A DNA stretch of 64,000 nt from Topomyia yanbarensis (Eukaryota; Arthropoda; Insecta; Diptera; Culicidae). Location: positions 378,362,166 to 378,426,165 of the forward strand of contig NC_080672.1 of assembly GCF_030247195.1 (NCBI RefSeq), read 5' to 3'. Under the pieces are notes generated by a model that saw only the letters and a list, made by a program, of their open reading frames with translations, had not been told where the DNA came from and ran no database searches. This document shows positions 45,889 through 59,000 of this stretch, in pieces; the first letter of the stretch is position 1; every line of letters begins with the position of its first letter. Position numbers and translations under genes: made by a program.

Positions 45889-46428
45889 TTCGGTCTATCA
45901 ACTCATTGAATGCTTATGCATTCAGTATATGCATGAAAATGCAAAAAAATCATAGCAGAAGAAAAGAGAAGGGAATATAAAGTATTCTAACTATGCATAT
46001 TTTTGTTTCTCAGTGTATGCTTCTTAGAATCATTGGCAGCTGCAGGATTGTGAACTTCTATTCATGCTCCATGACATACCAAATTACAAACCAAACTATC
46101 AACCTTAGATTTGTGTTGTGTAACCCGTCAGGGTACCAATTTAGCACTAGGTGGAAATATACCTATTTCTGCGTATACACCCCGTTGAGTGTATTTGTTT
46201 ACGCAACATTACCCTGTAAAAAAATGCGGACGAACATGGTCAGGCGATTTAAAAAATTTGACGTTTGATTGAACTTCGCAAATGCAATTTGCGAATGCAA
46301 TTTATAGGCAATTTCAATACTTCTGGCAAATTTTCAATACTTCTGGCAAATTTTCTGGCGACTGAAATGGACTTGGTTGTTTTACGCGCTTCTCAAACAT
46401 GGCGGTTCATGTTTGGCTTAAGCTTAAA
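45889..46428. other. No gene; short direct duplication
   Basis: CAATACTTCTGGCAAATTTT occurs twice in a row at about 46314-46355. The sequence is interrupted at 46428 by the SINE. Frames at 45993-46450 are not recognised. Confidence 0.4.
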
Positions 46429-46594
46429 TTTTTTTTTATTTCGATTATAGAGGTTTTAACCTTAAGGTCATTCGCCTCTTCGGGTTAGAAAAATCTCTTA
46501 TGAAAAATGTCTAACCCTATGTGCGGGGTCGGGACTCGAACCCAGGTGCGCTGCGTACAAGGCAATCGATTTACCAATACGCTACGCCCACCCC
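46429..46594 (-). mobile_element. tRNA-derived SINE, intact copy, minus strand
   Basis: It is the reverse complement of the 1322-1489 SINE, with a perfect B box (GGACTCGAACC on the plus strand, 46532-46542). The target duplication AGCTTAAA flanks it at 46421-46428 and 46595-46602. The poly(T) at its left edge is the element tail. Confidence 0.85.
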
Positions 46595-46759
46595 AGCTTA
46601 AAATTGTTTTTTAACAATTGCTGTGTTCTCACTTGTACTTTTTTTGTCTAGTGCACTTCATTTAGCCAACGAATGTGGGAAATTGTGGAATCGTGTGTAA
46701 GTATAGTAGAACAAGATCTCTGACCTAAAGTCTTAATGAACGTCAGATTGTGATAAGTT

Positions 46760-48404
46760 TAAGGGCCACCGAATACAAGTAATGTTTTGTATGACCTAAC
46801 ACGAAATATTGATAAAAAGAGTTACGCGTCCACGATATCCGAAAAAGTAGTTTCGACACAAGAGCTTCCTCCGGAGAAAGAGTACGGGTTCCTGACTGGC
46901 TTGATTCTTGATACCGCGACTCAAGCTCAGACTAAACGCGTACCAGACGCGAACTCTCGCAGGTGTCCTACTCACCCATAGTGGGACAAAGAGTGCTCAG
47001 ACATGTACGCAAGATTTTCCGCGCCGGGTCCCCTTACGATAACGCGAACGAAACACCGTTTTCGATGGTGGAGTTCTTACTTGCTCTCTTATCCTGTAAC
47101 AATAAAGCCCCAGGGCCATACAGAATCAAATTTAAGTTGTTGAAGAATCTGCCAGACTCTGTCAAGAGGCACTTGTTGCATTTATTTGATAAGTTTCTTG
47201 AGGGTAACATTGTCCCTCTTGAATGGAGGCAAGTGAAGGTCATCGCCATCCAAAAACAAGAAAAACCAGCCTCCGACCACAACTCGTATCGACCGATTGC
47301 AATGCAACAGGGGCGAATCCAGAAAAAAAATTTCGGGAGGGGTCCGAAATTTTGAATATTGTACAATACGTCATGCGTTGAAACCTCATTTAATGAAATT
47401 CAGTTTTGGTTGTCAAATTTGGTTTGTAATGATTTTAAGTTTAAAACTGATATAAAATTGAAACTAATTCAAAATTTCTCAACAAGTTTAAAAAATTCGG
47501 AGGGGTCCGGACCCCCAGGACCCTCCCCCTGGATCCGCCACTGCAATGCAATCCTGCATCCGAAAGTTGTTCGAGAAAATGATCTTGTTTCGCCTCGACA
47601 ATTGGGTTGAAGCAAATGGTTTACTGTCAGATACACAATTTGGTTTCCGCAAAGGCAAAGAGACGAACGATTGTCTTGCGTTGTTCTCAACAGTAATTCA
47701 AATGGCCCGTGCTAGCAAAGAGCAGATGGCATCAGTTTTCCTAGATATAAAGAGGGCTTTTGATTCTGTTTCTATCAAAATTTTTTCTGAGAACCACCAC
47801 CATGGTCTTTCACCGACTCTAAACAACTTTTTGCTAAACTTGCTGTCTGAAAAACATATGCATTTTTCGCATGGTGATTTATCGACATCACGAATTAGCT
47901 ACATGGGTCTTCCCCAGGGTTCATGTCTAAGCCCCCTTCTCTATAACTTTTACGTGAATGACATTGACGAACGTTTTGTCGATTCCTGCACGCTTAGGCT
48001 GCTTGCAGATAACGGTGTGGTCTCTATTACAGGACCCAAAGCCGTCGATCTGCAAGGACCATTGTGAGATACCTTGGACAATTTATCTGGTTCACAACGC
48101 GGTGTGTTGCCGACCCTCATCTGAGCCGTACTACGAAACCGTCTGGAGGAACCCCTGCACGCTCGAGAAAGACCACCAGGCGTTCCAATACATGCTGCAG
48201 CCTGATGAAAACCGTCCGAGTCCGTTGATTCCCGATGCCGGAAACTGAAAGTTGAAATCTTTCTCCCCATGTCAGCTTTGTCCACCCTCTCTCTCTTGTC
48301 TCTGATACACAGATGTAGGTCTTCAGCCCCCCTCCTCCTCCCTGAATATATTCCCAAAACTTAACTGCAGCCCCTTTGCTTTTCTAGTTGTAGTTGATTA
48401 ATAT
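46760..48404 (+). pseudogene. I-clade LINE (copy A), ORF2 remnant with reverse transcriptase
   Basis: Frame 46787-46981 ends the endonuclease-to-RT linker (SEKVVSTQELPPEKEYGFLT) and reaches a stop where a Trp of PWWD is expected. After an internal deletion, 46963-47308 enters the RT with NNKAPGPYRIKFKLL, PLEWRQVKVIAI and NSYRPIAM. The RT resumes at 47546-48067 with LSDTQFGFRKGKETND, VFLDIKRAFDSV, MGLPQGSCLSPLLYNFYVND and the active-site box as LLADNGVVS, in which the second Asp of ADD is Asn. The frame then ends. A T/C-rich 3' region follows to 48404. The gap is an hAT MITE. The altered active site and broken frames make the copy dead. Confidence 0.85.
47308..47543. mobile_element. hAT-type MITE, 236 bp, 8-bp target duplication
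   Basis: The ends CAGGGGCGAATCCAG and the reverse complement of CTGGATCCGCCACTG match at 13 of 15 bases. CAATGCAA is duplicated exactly at 47300-47307 and 47544-47551. An eight-base duplication and CAG-starting termini are characteristic of the hAT superfamily. It has no coding capacity. It sits inside the reverse transcriptase of LINE copy A. A related terminus starts at 63986. Confidence 0.9.
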
Positions 48405-48849
48405 CAGGGCCGGCGAAACACTTTTTTCCCGAGTGGGTAGTAAAATTCGGAGTGATTTCTACTCGAAGTGACGATAGTTCAGACATGGTTTATGTAAGTG
48501 AAAGTGAAAATTTCCGGATAATATCTGGTGGCTATTTGGAAATACCCTTTGTTAACGGGCTGTGTGACCGACGGCTCAGCGAGAATGTGTTTTATGATCA
48601 CTGATGCTACAAATGTTCCACAGCTAAGTGCTAAATACTCTATTTTTTAAAATTTTGTTGCGTTAAATTTTTTGTTTCATCCGATACAACATTCTTTGCG
48701 CGGGTTCTGAAACCCAAATGAAGGCATCTCCGACAGCAGACAACCCCTCTAGCCTATTGGAGGTCAATTTGAATATTTCTTCGATGGCAAAATAATACCA
48801 ATAAATTTCCTTTTCGATATACATAAATTATATTCATCTAATACAACAA

Positions 48850-51800
48850 GGTCTACTTCGGGACCGAAGATAACCCATTTAACACCATCGATATATCACG
48901 TAAACTAAATAAACAACACTCGGCCATGTACGAAGAAGTATCTTGCCTACGTACCCGCCTGGGAAGTAGAGATTGATGGTGTAGTCTTCGACAGGGGCCT
49001 TAATTGCGAAATATGGGACTGACTCCTTCCAGAACCCTTTGCTTCAGTCAGTAAAAATTCTTATTTGCAAGCAATTGCATTTAGCAAAAAGTATAAGGAG
49101 TATAAGAACTTATTTTCAATCAGTCTCATGTTGAGACTTTCGCCGGATCTACTCTTCCAAACTTTGTTCTTTTGAACGGGGCTCGTCAACCTCAGGGTAT
49201 GCCGTCATGCTTTTTGTCACTCAGGGCATGCGCGTCATTGCGAACAATTGAGCCATACAGCCAATGTAGAAACGAAGAAACCACGACTAATTTCTACGCT
49301 CTCTTGTCCACTAAAGAGTGAGAGTCTAACAATCCCATTGAGGGAACATGTTCTAATGTGCCTGTAAATTTTCGAAAATAGAAAATCATTTCCTCTCTTA
49401 AGCTTCCTCGTAAAGGCCTGAGAGTGTCCTTTGATGGGTGCTATCACAAAACCGTGCGAATCAGCAACACATGTGACCATCTATCACAGACGCTGAGACA
49501 GTTACAATAGTCGATAAAATAAACATTCAGGCAGGCAATTGGTGAGGGAACAAAAAACAAACAAAAAACTGGCGCATTCAATGAGTTTCAACGCCGCAAA
49601 TGCTTAGTGCGGAAGTTTACCGTGACTTAACTTTTTGTCGGTTCCGACAGCATGAAGTAACAAATTACTTTACGCTTGTCCGGACATGCCGTAGACTCAG
49701 GTGATTCGCATTTCTAATGCCAAAAGATCTTGACTCCTACGGTAGCAGACAAAAAGTTAAGTCGCCGGTAAGCTCTAAACTTGCATATATGATCCTTCCA
49801 CGCTTATCTAAACTTTCTCCCTTCAACTCCTTGCTCTCCCTTGCGTACTACGGCTCTTAATATTGAAAAATATACTTCACCTTTCAGTCCCTTACTAATT
49901 AAATGCTGTAACAACTGTTGATAAATTGACTCTAAAGGGGTCGTTAACAAAAAATGGTTAACAAAAATGGTAAAAATGGAAGTGGTTCTTGTCTCGGAAA
50001 TCTTAGAAACTAACTGGAATTTCTTCATGGGATATAAAAAACCACAAGTGTCTCTATATTTCATTCCCATTATTTTCCTAGATTTAACACGATGTATTTG
50101 GTTAACTTCCGACGTAGATCTTCCACAATTTTAATATTAGACCAAGTTAATCCTTGGTACCAGATATTGAAGTTGTCGGTTGTCAAGTCCGAATCAAAGG
50201 CAGACATTATTTTCCTATACATCGCACCTCAGCTGGTTCAAGAAGTCTTCAACTCTCACGGTATGCCATAGAGTTGTCTTCACGTTGATAACCGGTCTAT
50301 CTTACTGCATGATATTCGCGACAATATGATATGACTACTCCACCACCACAGCGTTGGATTTATCATTGTACTCGACCTCCATTAGTGTGCCTATTGATTG
50401 GAACAGCTACGCGTCCACTATATCCAAAGTAATCGAATCGAAACAAGAAATTCCTCCGTTGGAAGCATACAAGGTTTTAACTGGCTTGATTATCGACAGT
50501 GCGATTAAAAGTCACTTCGTGGTGGGTAGAGAGCACTGAGAATTGTACGCGAAAAAGTCTTATTAGGCTTTTTTGAATATCGGATCTCCGATTTTTTCCA
50601 AATATACGCAACGTTGGAAACGCAAATGAAAAACTTAACGAATATTGAAAACGCGGTTATTGGCAGCGGTTTGTCGATAAATTAACGAGAGAAATAATGT
50701 TTCATCTGGTGGCTGAGTCCTACGTTATGTATTCTATTCAACCGTTGATCGAAATACACGAAACCAAGAATCCTTTTATCGGCGACAACAGCATTCCATA
50801 TAGATTTGATGTTTTCACTCAAAAATTGATGTTTCGTGGTGAAATGATAATACTTTATTTAAACGTAATGATTGCTCTTTGAACATACAAATTTATCTGA
50901 TAAAAAAATAGGCTCGTGGTAAGCATTTTAGTGCGCATATCACTGTAGTGTTCGTTAAATGAGAGCAATGCCTCGCTGCTATGATAATTATTATGACAGT
51001 AGTGGTGAGGGTGATTATAACAGAGGATGTGCTTGTACCCAGTAATGACCATGTCCACATCGTTACAGTTTCAAGAATGCTCTCCATTCGATGGAGTATG
51101 GAAAGCACTCCTTGCATTTTCTGGGAAAAACATGGAAAGTTGGATAGTTAGTTTGAATTCTTTTGTATTACTCTATTCCGGGTAATAAGATGGGGGACAC
51201 TTAGATTAGAATGGTAATGAGAAAAGGCGTACATTTAGGCATTAGAAGATGAAGCTTTTCAGTATTTTTTGTCAGAGGACGCTCGAAAATTGGCAAATTT
51301 CGTGGAACAATGGAAGTTTAGGAATCCCAAAGGAACAAACAACTCTTGATTAAAGAGAATGAATAAGGCTCGTGTCTTCATTCGGATAATATCTCGGGCC
51401 ATGTCCAGTAATTATACGTTGGATGAGCCTCTTTAGTGTAGTGGGGTCGTGGAGAGTGGTCTAAGCGCTTATGGTGACGGTTATCGCAACATTGAACATG
51501 TTGTCTGGTCGTGTGCCTAGTGCCCTAGCGCCAGATCTCTGTTAAACGACTCCTTTCGGCCTCGTTCCAGACCGAGATGTACTAGCTATCCTCGATCTTC
51601 CTATATGTCTCTCATATACAGGTTTTTAAAAACGATTGATAGGCAAATTTAGTTATCTCTTCTCATTTGGTTGATATGCTAATAGCTACCTGGAAATCTG
51701 GTCCCAAAAGAGTTCCCAGCGAATCCAAGGAGGGCAGTCGGCAATTCCGTTCATAATATCCTGCAGTATTCTTCCGTTTGCCAAAAAACTGCAAGTTTAA

Positions 51801-51960
51801 TTTCTTCTTTTCCCTGTCATTGTTGTCCGCCCTCTGTTCACTTTCCCCATTGTGGTCTCTGCTACTCTGAAATCAATTCTTCTTGTGGTTATCTTTTGCC
51901 TTCCTCATAATAAGCCTAATAGTTTTTCTCCTTGTTTCAATAGTTAATCAAATAATAGTT
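48850..51960 (+). pseudogene. I-clade LINE (copy B), heavily decayed
   Basis: Blocks 48850-49190 and 49235-50090 match the antisense copy at 42740-43520. Frame 50354-50539 (VPIDWNSYASTISKVIESKQ, then LEAYKVLTGLIIDSAIKS) is the same linker region as in LINE copy A. The 51240-51640 block carries GYRNIEHVVWSC and SYMSLIYRFLKTID, the C-terminal wording of I-clade ORF2. The reverse transcriptase core is missing and stops are frequent. Confidence 0.7.
49615..49773. mobile_element. 159-bp MITE inside LINE copy B
   Basis: The ends GTTTACCGTGACTTAACTTT and the reverse complement GCTTACCGGCGACTTAACTT pair over about 32 bases, including CTTAACTTTTTGTC. It is non-coding. The corresponding position in the antisense copy at 42740-42840 lacks it, which supports a separate later insertion. 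Confidence 0.6.
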
Positions 51961-52391
51961 CGTGCTAAAAAATAACAAATCGTATATCTAGTCTTTGAAA
52001 AAATTTCTAACTGCATCTTTCAGTATGAAAAAAACGCAGGTGCATTTTTTTCTGCATATTGATCTGAATTCCTTGTTTTAAGATAAAGATGTGTCAAAAT
52101 ATATTTCCCTTAGTATTACTAAAAATATAAGTTTAAATTTTAAACAAATCCTAATTATTATGTCATATTTTCAAGAAATTTAAATTGTAAGCCAAAAGAA
52201 ATTTGTATCTCAATAAAAATTAAGTTATTGTGATTCGAGATTTTCAGGCGCGCACATTTTAGGCGCAAAACAAATATGCGGTTAATTTCAGCTTTTAGTT
52301 TGTTCCAAATTTTCGAGTGGGTATTTCCCCTCTCGGTTATTTTCGAGTGGGTAGTACTACCCATACTACCCAACGGTATCCGCCGGCCCTG

Positions 52392-53114
52392 ATCAATTTA
52401 TAATCACGTTAAGAGAAACCCAACAGTACCACTACTCAAAAATAGCCCTAATTAATTCCTCTTAATTAATCTTAAAATAATTGAACAACTCCCTCTGGTT
52501 ATTTCTAGTTTTAAAGTGCTTGTAAAATGTTCCGCTTAGTTAATAATTAATTGCTCCAATAATCTCCATTCTAAATATCCTAAAGTTCATTACTATACAA
52601 AAACACAGAAAATCACCCCGCCCCCTAATCTTATGAATATTATATGATCACCTCTTTTATATGAATAAGTTAGCTGTAAAATTTCTTCAGTTTCATTATA
52701 TAAAAACAAAATAATATTGAAATGTATAAACCCCTAAATTTAAGAAATTCAAAATGCAAAACATAGAAAAAAATGGCACCTTTAAGCAAACGCAAGCGTG
52801 CTTTATCAAATAAACGAGTTAAAAAAAATACGAATATTTTTGAACTGACTATTTTACGAATGATTTTAGTATAAATCTATCCAATTGAATTATAAATTGA
52901 ATAAAAATTAGACATATTAGAACGCTTTTAGTTCTGGGGTACGAATGTACCTTACAAAATCGTTTACCGTATAGAAAACGTCACGAAACTGTTGTAGGGT
53001 CCGTAGATATTTTTATCATTTTTTTAACAGCAGTTTTCCTTAAGTATACGAATATTGGTACATCAGTCCCATATGAAAAATACAATGCAGCTGTTAAAAT
53101 TGTTTAAAACTTAA
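52392..53114. other. LINE copy A 3' flank and AT-rich DNA
   Basis: The first part may continue the 3' untranslated region of LINE copy A across the hAT-like insertion. After about 52500 nothing is recognised. Confidence 0.4.
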
Positions 53115-53423
53115 TTATTTTGATGCACTCGCCAGTCCGTCCGCCTGTGCTGTGGGATGACTGTAAGTGAACTCCAATACAAGCGGCCCCAAGTAGTTGA
53201 GTTGAAGAAGAGTTTCGAAAGACAAAAGATTCCCCCTGCAAACGCTCTCACAAATAGAAGCGCTAGCGGGTAGTGCCAAGCGAAAGTCGCCTCCAGTTAG
53301 GCCAACAATCGACCAACACAACTCGCGCTGCATAACCAAGGGCGAGAGAAGCAAGAGCGAAACGAGTATGAAGCTAAACGCCGGATGCTGGGTATGAAGA
53401 AAAATTGCGGGAAAAATTGTCAT
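53115..53423 (-). CDS. Hypothetical small ORF with signal-peptide-like start
   Basis: An ATG-initiated minus-strand frame of 102 codons begins MTIFPAIFLHTQHPAFSFIL, then VSLLLLSPLVMQREL, which could be a signal peptide or membrane anchor. It ends TAQADGLASASK. The segment 53115-53830 is GC-richer than its flanks and looks low-copy. I do not recognise the protein, and there is no clear promoter or poly(A) signal. A further frame upstream on the same strand (53530-53796) is equally unidentified. Both could be accidental frames in regulatory DNA. Confidence 0.25.
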   Translation of the reverse strand: MTIFPAIFLHTQHPAFSFILVSLLLLSPLVMQRELCWSIVGLTGGDFRLALPASASICESVCRGNLLSFETLLQLNYLGPLVLEFTYSHPTAQADGLASASK

Positions 53424-53796
53424 CCTGCTGCTCTTAGGATGGGTGTGAGTGAGAGGAGGTGGAATACAACCTGCTACCCGGATTGGTGGGTGGTAAATAG
53501 CAACCGAAGAACAAAAGAAATTAAATTGCTTAAGTTATTATGCGAATGACGCGATCGTAACGACGATGTGCTGTGTTTTTGAGATGCCAACAAGCCGTAG
53601 CACAGGGAGGGGGTGGACATACAACGATAATGATGGTGATTATGATGTGGTTAAATTCAATATGATTAGCTTGGCTGGTGAGTGGAGCGGGTAGGTGGAA
53701 TCGGCCGATTTGCTGCTGAGTAGCTATTGGGGTTTGCTCGAGTGGGATATTTTTATGTCCTGTGCTTAGTGGTTGAAAAGATTTTCGGTTAGGCAT

Positions 53797-56032
53797 GTCT
53801 CCGGAGGAAGCTGTTGGAAGATTTAAGAATGGAAAATGACAGGATCAGAGGTTATTATAAACTGTTTGTAATTGAGCCAATTTTGAGGCATGAAGCAAAT
53901 TGTTGGCTGCGTTTGGAGCGTGTCAACAACAAGTCCCAAGATGTAAGAAAAGAGCTGACAAACAGTTTCATGTGTTAGACGTTTTGACTATAGCTTGATG
54001 CAAAGATAATTACTACAGGATCAAATTACAGACGTCTGATTACGAAACTTTTGCTCCAAACAAAGCAAGACCGAGAAGTCACAGTTCATCAGTTTTAAAA
54101 TTAGCATTTTATCCTTATAATAAAAATAATGGAAAAACTCAGCAGGAGAGCCGCTGTGGAAAAGGATGCATTTGCGCAGGATAGACGTTGTCAGAAACAG
54201 GGCAATCTTTTCATTATCTCATGCCGAGTCGCATCGCCAGTCCTCGTTATCTACCAGCGTGGTTTGCATTGAATTCTGTGCGAATTGTTTTGTTGTGTAA
54301 CAGAAATTGAACATTATACGGAAGAATTTTACTCTTTTGTTCAATTTTAGCTTTCATCAACGATGTGAGCATAATGTCTTTTTCGGTATGTTGCCGCCTA
54401 TAATGTATTGCATTTCTCAAGAATTTTTAGTGAAATCGTACTCCCACAGCAACCTGAGAAACACTCAAAGCAGAATTTCATTTGATTGCCATTGTATCAC
54501 GAATAATAAGGCGTGAAAATGTATATGAGGTACTTGACTTCAGCCAGCGAAGAACCATCTCACGTGTTCGTGGAATTGATATTGGACTTAGTTCCTATGA
54601 AAGCGTGAAACATTTGTAAACGCTGCTTTTGATCCGCGCTACATTATACGGTGCAGATTTCTGGAGCATAGCTCATAATAGTATGCAATAGATTGAGCGC
54701 CGTTTAGGGTACTGTTGGTATAGTGGTCATTAGTTTGGAAAGAAATTATTTTCTTTTTTAAAACCTGATAATTAGAAAAATTTTCCACTTCTGAACGAAT
54801 GCAAAAAATATTTAGAATAAATGAAAATACCGCTCAGAAAGTACAATTCACACTACGAAACACCGCCCGTTTTTCCCGCCAATAGAAAGGTCGTAGACAA
54901 GAAATAAGCGAGTGAAGTACTTCCATTAAAAGTCATTTGTTTTCGAATTCCCACTCGAAACCAAGTACGGTTGCGATGATGCGGGTGATACATTTCACCT
55001 TCAGCGTCGCGGGTGAACCAAATCATTGCAATTTCTTCAACTCATTTTTTTGTGCCAGTAAAAAACTCTGGTGTGGAGGAAAATTCTTCATTCATATAGC
55101 ATCGGATTAGCAAGTACTGATGGGGTAAGCTGGTAGACTAAGTGTGGATTTCAGTATTTAATTCACTTTTCATTCATTTTTGTTCAATAGTTGATGGGAA
55201 AAAGTGTGACCTTTTATGTACAGTAAGAATTTCTAATGCGAACTTCAGTTTTTATTTGATTATTTCTATTTATATCCACTTACTTCTATCTGTCCATAAA
55301 TGCATAAAATACCAAAATAATGTTGTCCCATATAAAATGATCAATGAACAAGCAAATATTTAAAACCAATTTTCTCGGCTTTATTATGAAAGCTACTGCA
55401 TCTGAAATTGAAAATTATCGATTTCCATTTAATGACTCCTGTGCATCATATTAAGAAGTGATGTAACAAGTGATGTTGGGTGGGGTAGGGTAATAATTTA
55501 TATATTTTCAAGTTCAACACTCGCTGACAGGTTCTCCAAAAAGAAAATATTTTCAGCATCTCATTAACAAGCAATCGAAGATTTTTTACGAACTCCTTCC
55601 CGATTCCCGAAGAAGAATGTCTACATACGTATAACTTGTTTGACAACATAAGCAGATTTTATTGCATCTTATTGTGTATATGGCATACCTCTAGACACAC
55701 TGGGTTAAGAGGCTGTGCGACGAAAAAGCAAATAACAGGTTGCATGAAGTCCATGGACTACCCTAAAGTTTTAAGGTTGCGATGGGATGATTCTGAGGTT
55801 CACGGTTTACAATAAAAATGATGATCAGCTCTCAAAAGAGAATGTACCGTGCATAAGCACTGGTCGATCCTGGTCTACCTTAACAACGTGGAACGCGATT
55901 CTGGCGAGAAAGTAAGTGAGTGTATGGCATGCAACTTTCACAAATCGGTACTCGGAATCGATCCTGGTCCATTTCTTTCCGTGCCGGCGCGTAAGAAGGA
56001 ACGATCTGAGTTATACTGTGGCATATTATTTT
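53797..56032. other. Intergenic; upstream of the mucin-like gene
   Basis: No repeat pair or gene is recognised. Immediately before the mucin-like frame, AAAGTAAGTGAG at 55909-55920 resembles a 5' splice site, so an upstream non-coding exon is possible; no matching acceptor stands out. Confidence 0.4.
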
Positions 56033-56047
56033 ATGAGTTTTTTTGTG

Positions 56048-59000
56048 ATGCGGTTTTTAAAGACAAATCGTCCGTGTGTTATATTAGTGCTCATATTGAT
56101 TAGTTGTGATCAATTTGGGACTGCTGTAATAAATCTAAGCTACACAGGTGGTATACGTCGATTTTACTATGGACCTGGTGTTCACAATTTGTTCACATAT
56201 ATTCCAAAGTTACCTTCATCTACAACAACAACAACAACAACCGTAGCTACAACGTCAACAACTGCTGATACTACGACTACAACAACAACCATAGCTGCCA
56301 TATCAACAATTGCTGATTCTACTACAACAACAACCATAGCTACTAAGTCAACAACTGTTGATCTTACTACAACAACAGCAACCGTAGCTACCACGTCAAC
56401 AACTGCTGATCTTACTGTTGCAACAACAACCGCAGCTACCACAACAACAACTGCTGATCCTAGTACTACAACAACCTCAACTACTACATCAACTGCTGAT
56501 TCTACTACTACTGCAACAGCAGCTACAACGTCAACAACTGCTGATTCTACTACTACTACAACAACAATCGCATCTACCACGTCAAAAACTGCTGATCCTA
56601 CTACAACAACAATCGTAACTACCCCGTCAACAGCTACTGATCCTACTACTACAACAACAACAACCGCAGCTACTACGTCAACGACTGCTGATTCTTCTAT
56701 TACAATAACTGCAGCTACCACGTCAACAACTGCTGATCTTACTACTACAACAACCGCAGCTACTACATCAACTGCTGATTCTACTACTACTACAACTGCA
56801 GCTACAACGTCAACAACTGCTGATCCTACAACTACTACTACAATAACAATCGCATCTACCATATCAAAAACTGCTGATCCTACTGGTACAACAACCATAG
56901 CTACTACGTCATCAAGTGCTGATCCTACTTCTACAACAGCAACCGTAGCTACTACATCAACGACTGATAATCCTACTACTACAACAATCGTAACTACCCG
57001 GTCAACAACAACTGATCCTACTACTACAACAGCAACCGCAGCTACCATGTCAACAACTGCGGACCCTACTGCTACAACAACCATAACTACCACGCCATCC
57101 ACTGCTGATCCTACTACAACAACAGCCGGAGCTACCACGTCAACAACTGCTGATTTTACTTCTGCCATAACTACCATAGCTACCACACCAACAATTGCTG
57201 ATCCTACTACATCAACTGCAGCTACCACATCAACAATTGCTGATTTTAGTACTACAACAACTGCAGCTACCAGGTCAACAACTTCTGATCCTACTAGTAC
57301 AAAGACAACCACAGCTCCCAGGTCAATAACAGCAGATACTACTACTACTACAACAACAATAGTTGACACATCAACAACTGATGATGCTACTACTACAACA
57401 ACGGTAGCTACCACGTCAATGACTGCTGATTCTTCTATTACAACAACCATTGCTACCACATCAATAACTGCTGATCCTACTAGTACAACAATCGCACCTA
57501 CCACGTCAACTGCTGATCTTACTACTGCAACAACAACCGCAGCTACCACCTCAACGACTGCTGATCCTTCTACTTCAACAACCACAGCTACCACGTCAAC
57601 AACTGCTCATACTTCTATTATAACAACAACCATAGCTACCACAGCAACAACTGCTGATCCTACTAGTACAACAACCGCAGCGACCACATCAACAGCTGCT
57701 GATCCTACGATAACAACAACAACCGCTGCTACCACATCAACAACTGCTGATCCTTCTATTCCAACAACCATAGCTACCACGTCAACAATTGCTGATCCTA
57801 CTACTACAACAACTGCAGCTACCACGTCAACAACTGCTCATACTTCTATTATAACAACAACTGCAGCTACCACGTCAACAACTGCTGATTCCACTTCTAC
57901 AACAACCGCAGCTACCACGTCAACAACTGCTGATCCTACTACTACTACAACAACAACAACAGCCGCGGCTACCACATTATCAACTGCGGAACTTACTACT
58001 ACAACAACCACAGCTACCACGTCAGCAACTACGGATTCTATTGCTACGATAACAACCCCATCTACCACGTCAACAGCTTCGGACCCTGCAACAACAACAG
58101 CAACCGTAGCCATCACATCAACAACTGCGGAGCCTACTACTACAACAATCGTAGCTACCGAATTAACAACTGGTGATCCTACGACAAGAACAACAACCGT
58201 AGCTACAACATCAACAACAGCCGACCGTACAACAACCACAACCTTAACTACCACATCAGAAACTTCCGCACCTATAACTACAACATCCATTAGAAATTCT
58301 ATTTCATTTTTGCCGTTTATTGTGCTGAGCACTTCAGCGGAGGCTTCCACTTCAACGACTGTTCAACCTACAACAACAACCTCGGCTACGACTACAACTG
58401 CCCAACCGTTAACAACGAGTGCGTCTAGCACAATAGCCGAAACTATGACATCTACTTCTATAAGACCTTTCACGATAATTAGCACTTCCTCGGCACTTCC
58501 CTCTTCAACTGTTGCTCAATCTATAGAAACGACTTCAACTACCGCTGCAACAGAAACAGCAACTTCCAGTTTATGGAACGAATTTTCATTATTTACCATT
58601 TCAACTGCGGCCTTGACAACTTCTCGACCCACAACAACAGTAGCAACCGAAGCTCTTTCCACACATACATCGACAGGGGGCATCACGTCATCTACGTCAG
58701 CGTTAAGTAATACTTCCAGCGCGTTAAAGCCGTTTACGCTGTTCGGTATTTTAACTAGTTTGACCACAACATCACCCAGTATATCAACCGAAACGCCTGC
58801 GTCAGCGTCATCATCCGAATCTATAGGTACAAGTCACCCTCCAGAGGCATTGTTTGAAGTACTTCCAGCAGCCACAACGATAGCGACTCCCTCAGCCTTC
58901 CTTTATCCTTTGGTTTCCACATCAAGCAACGTTAACTCGAAACCCGTAGAGTTCAGCATAGTTAACCAAGCGACTGGCGGTCATCATTCTACCAGTAAAC

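Larger units (their letters stand above)
48405..52391. mobile_element. hAT-like element of 4.0 kb holding an inserted LINE
   Basis: The left end CAGGGCCGGCGAAA and the reverse complement of the right end CAGGGCCGGCGGAT share their first 12 bases, and both are followed by GAGTGGGTAGTA-type repeats. The flanking octamers ATTAATAT and ATCAATTT agree at six of eight positions, compatible with an aged target duplication. The interior is mostly a decayed I-clade LINE; no hAT transposase is visible. It is inserted in the 3' region of LINE copy A. Confidence 0.6.

Noticed and set aside
55849..56103. Alternative upstream start of the mucin-like protein
   Set aside because: The long frame upstream of 56033 has no ATG in frame, and the overlapping frame at 55849 starts with GTG and is unrelated; the ATG at 56048 gives a clean signal peptide.
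56182..58350. Long Val/Ala-rich minus-strand frames opposite the mucin-like gene
   Set aside because: They are the complement of Thr/Ser codons in the minisatellite; they lack sensible starts and end with the repeats.
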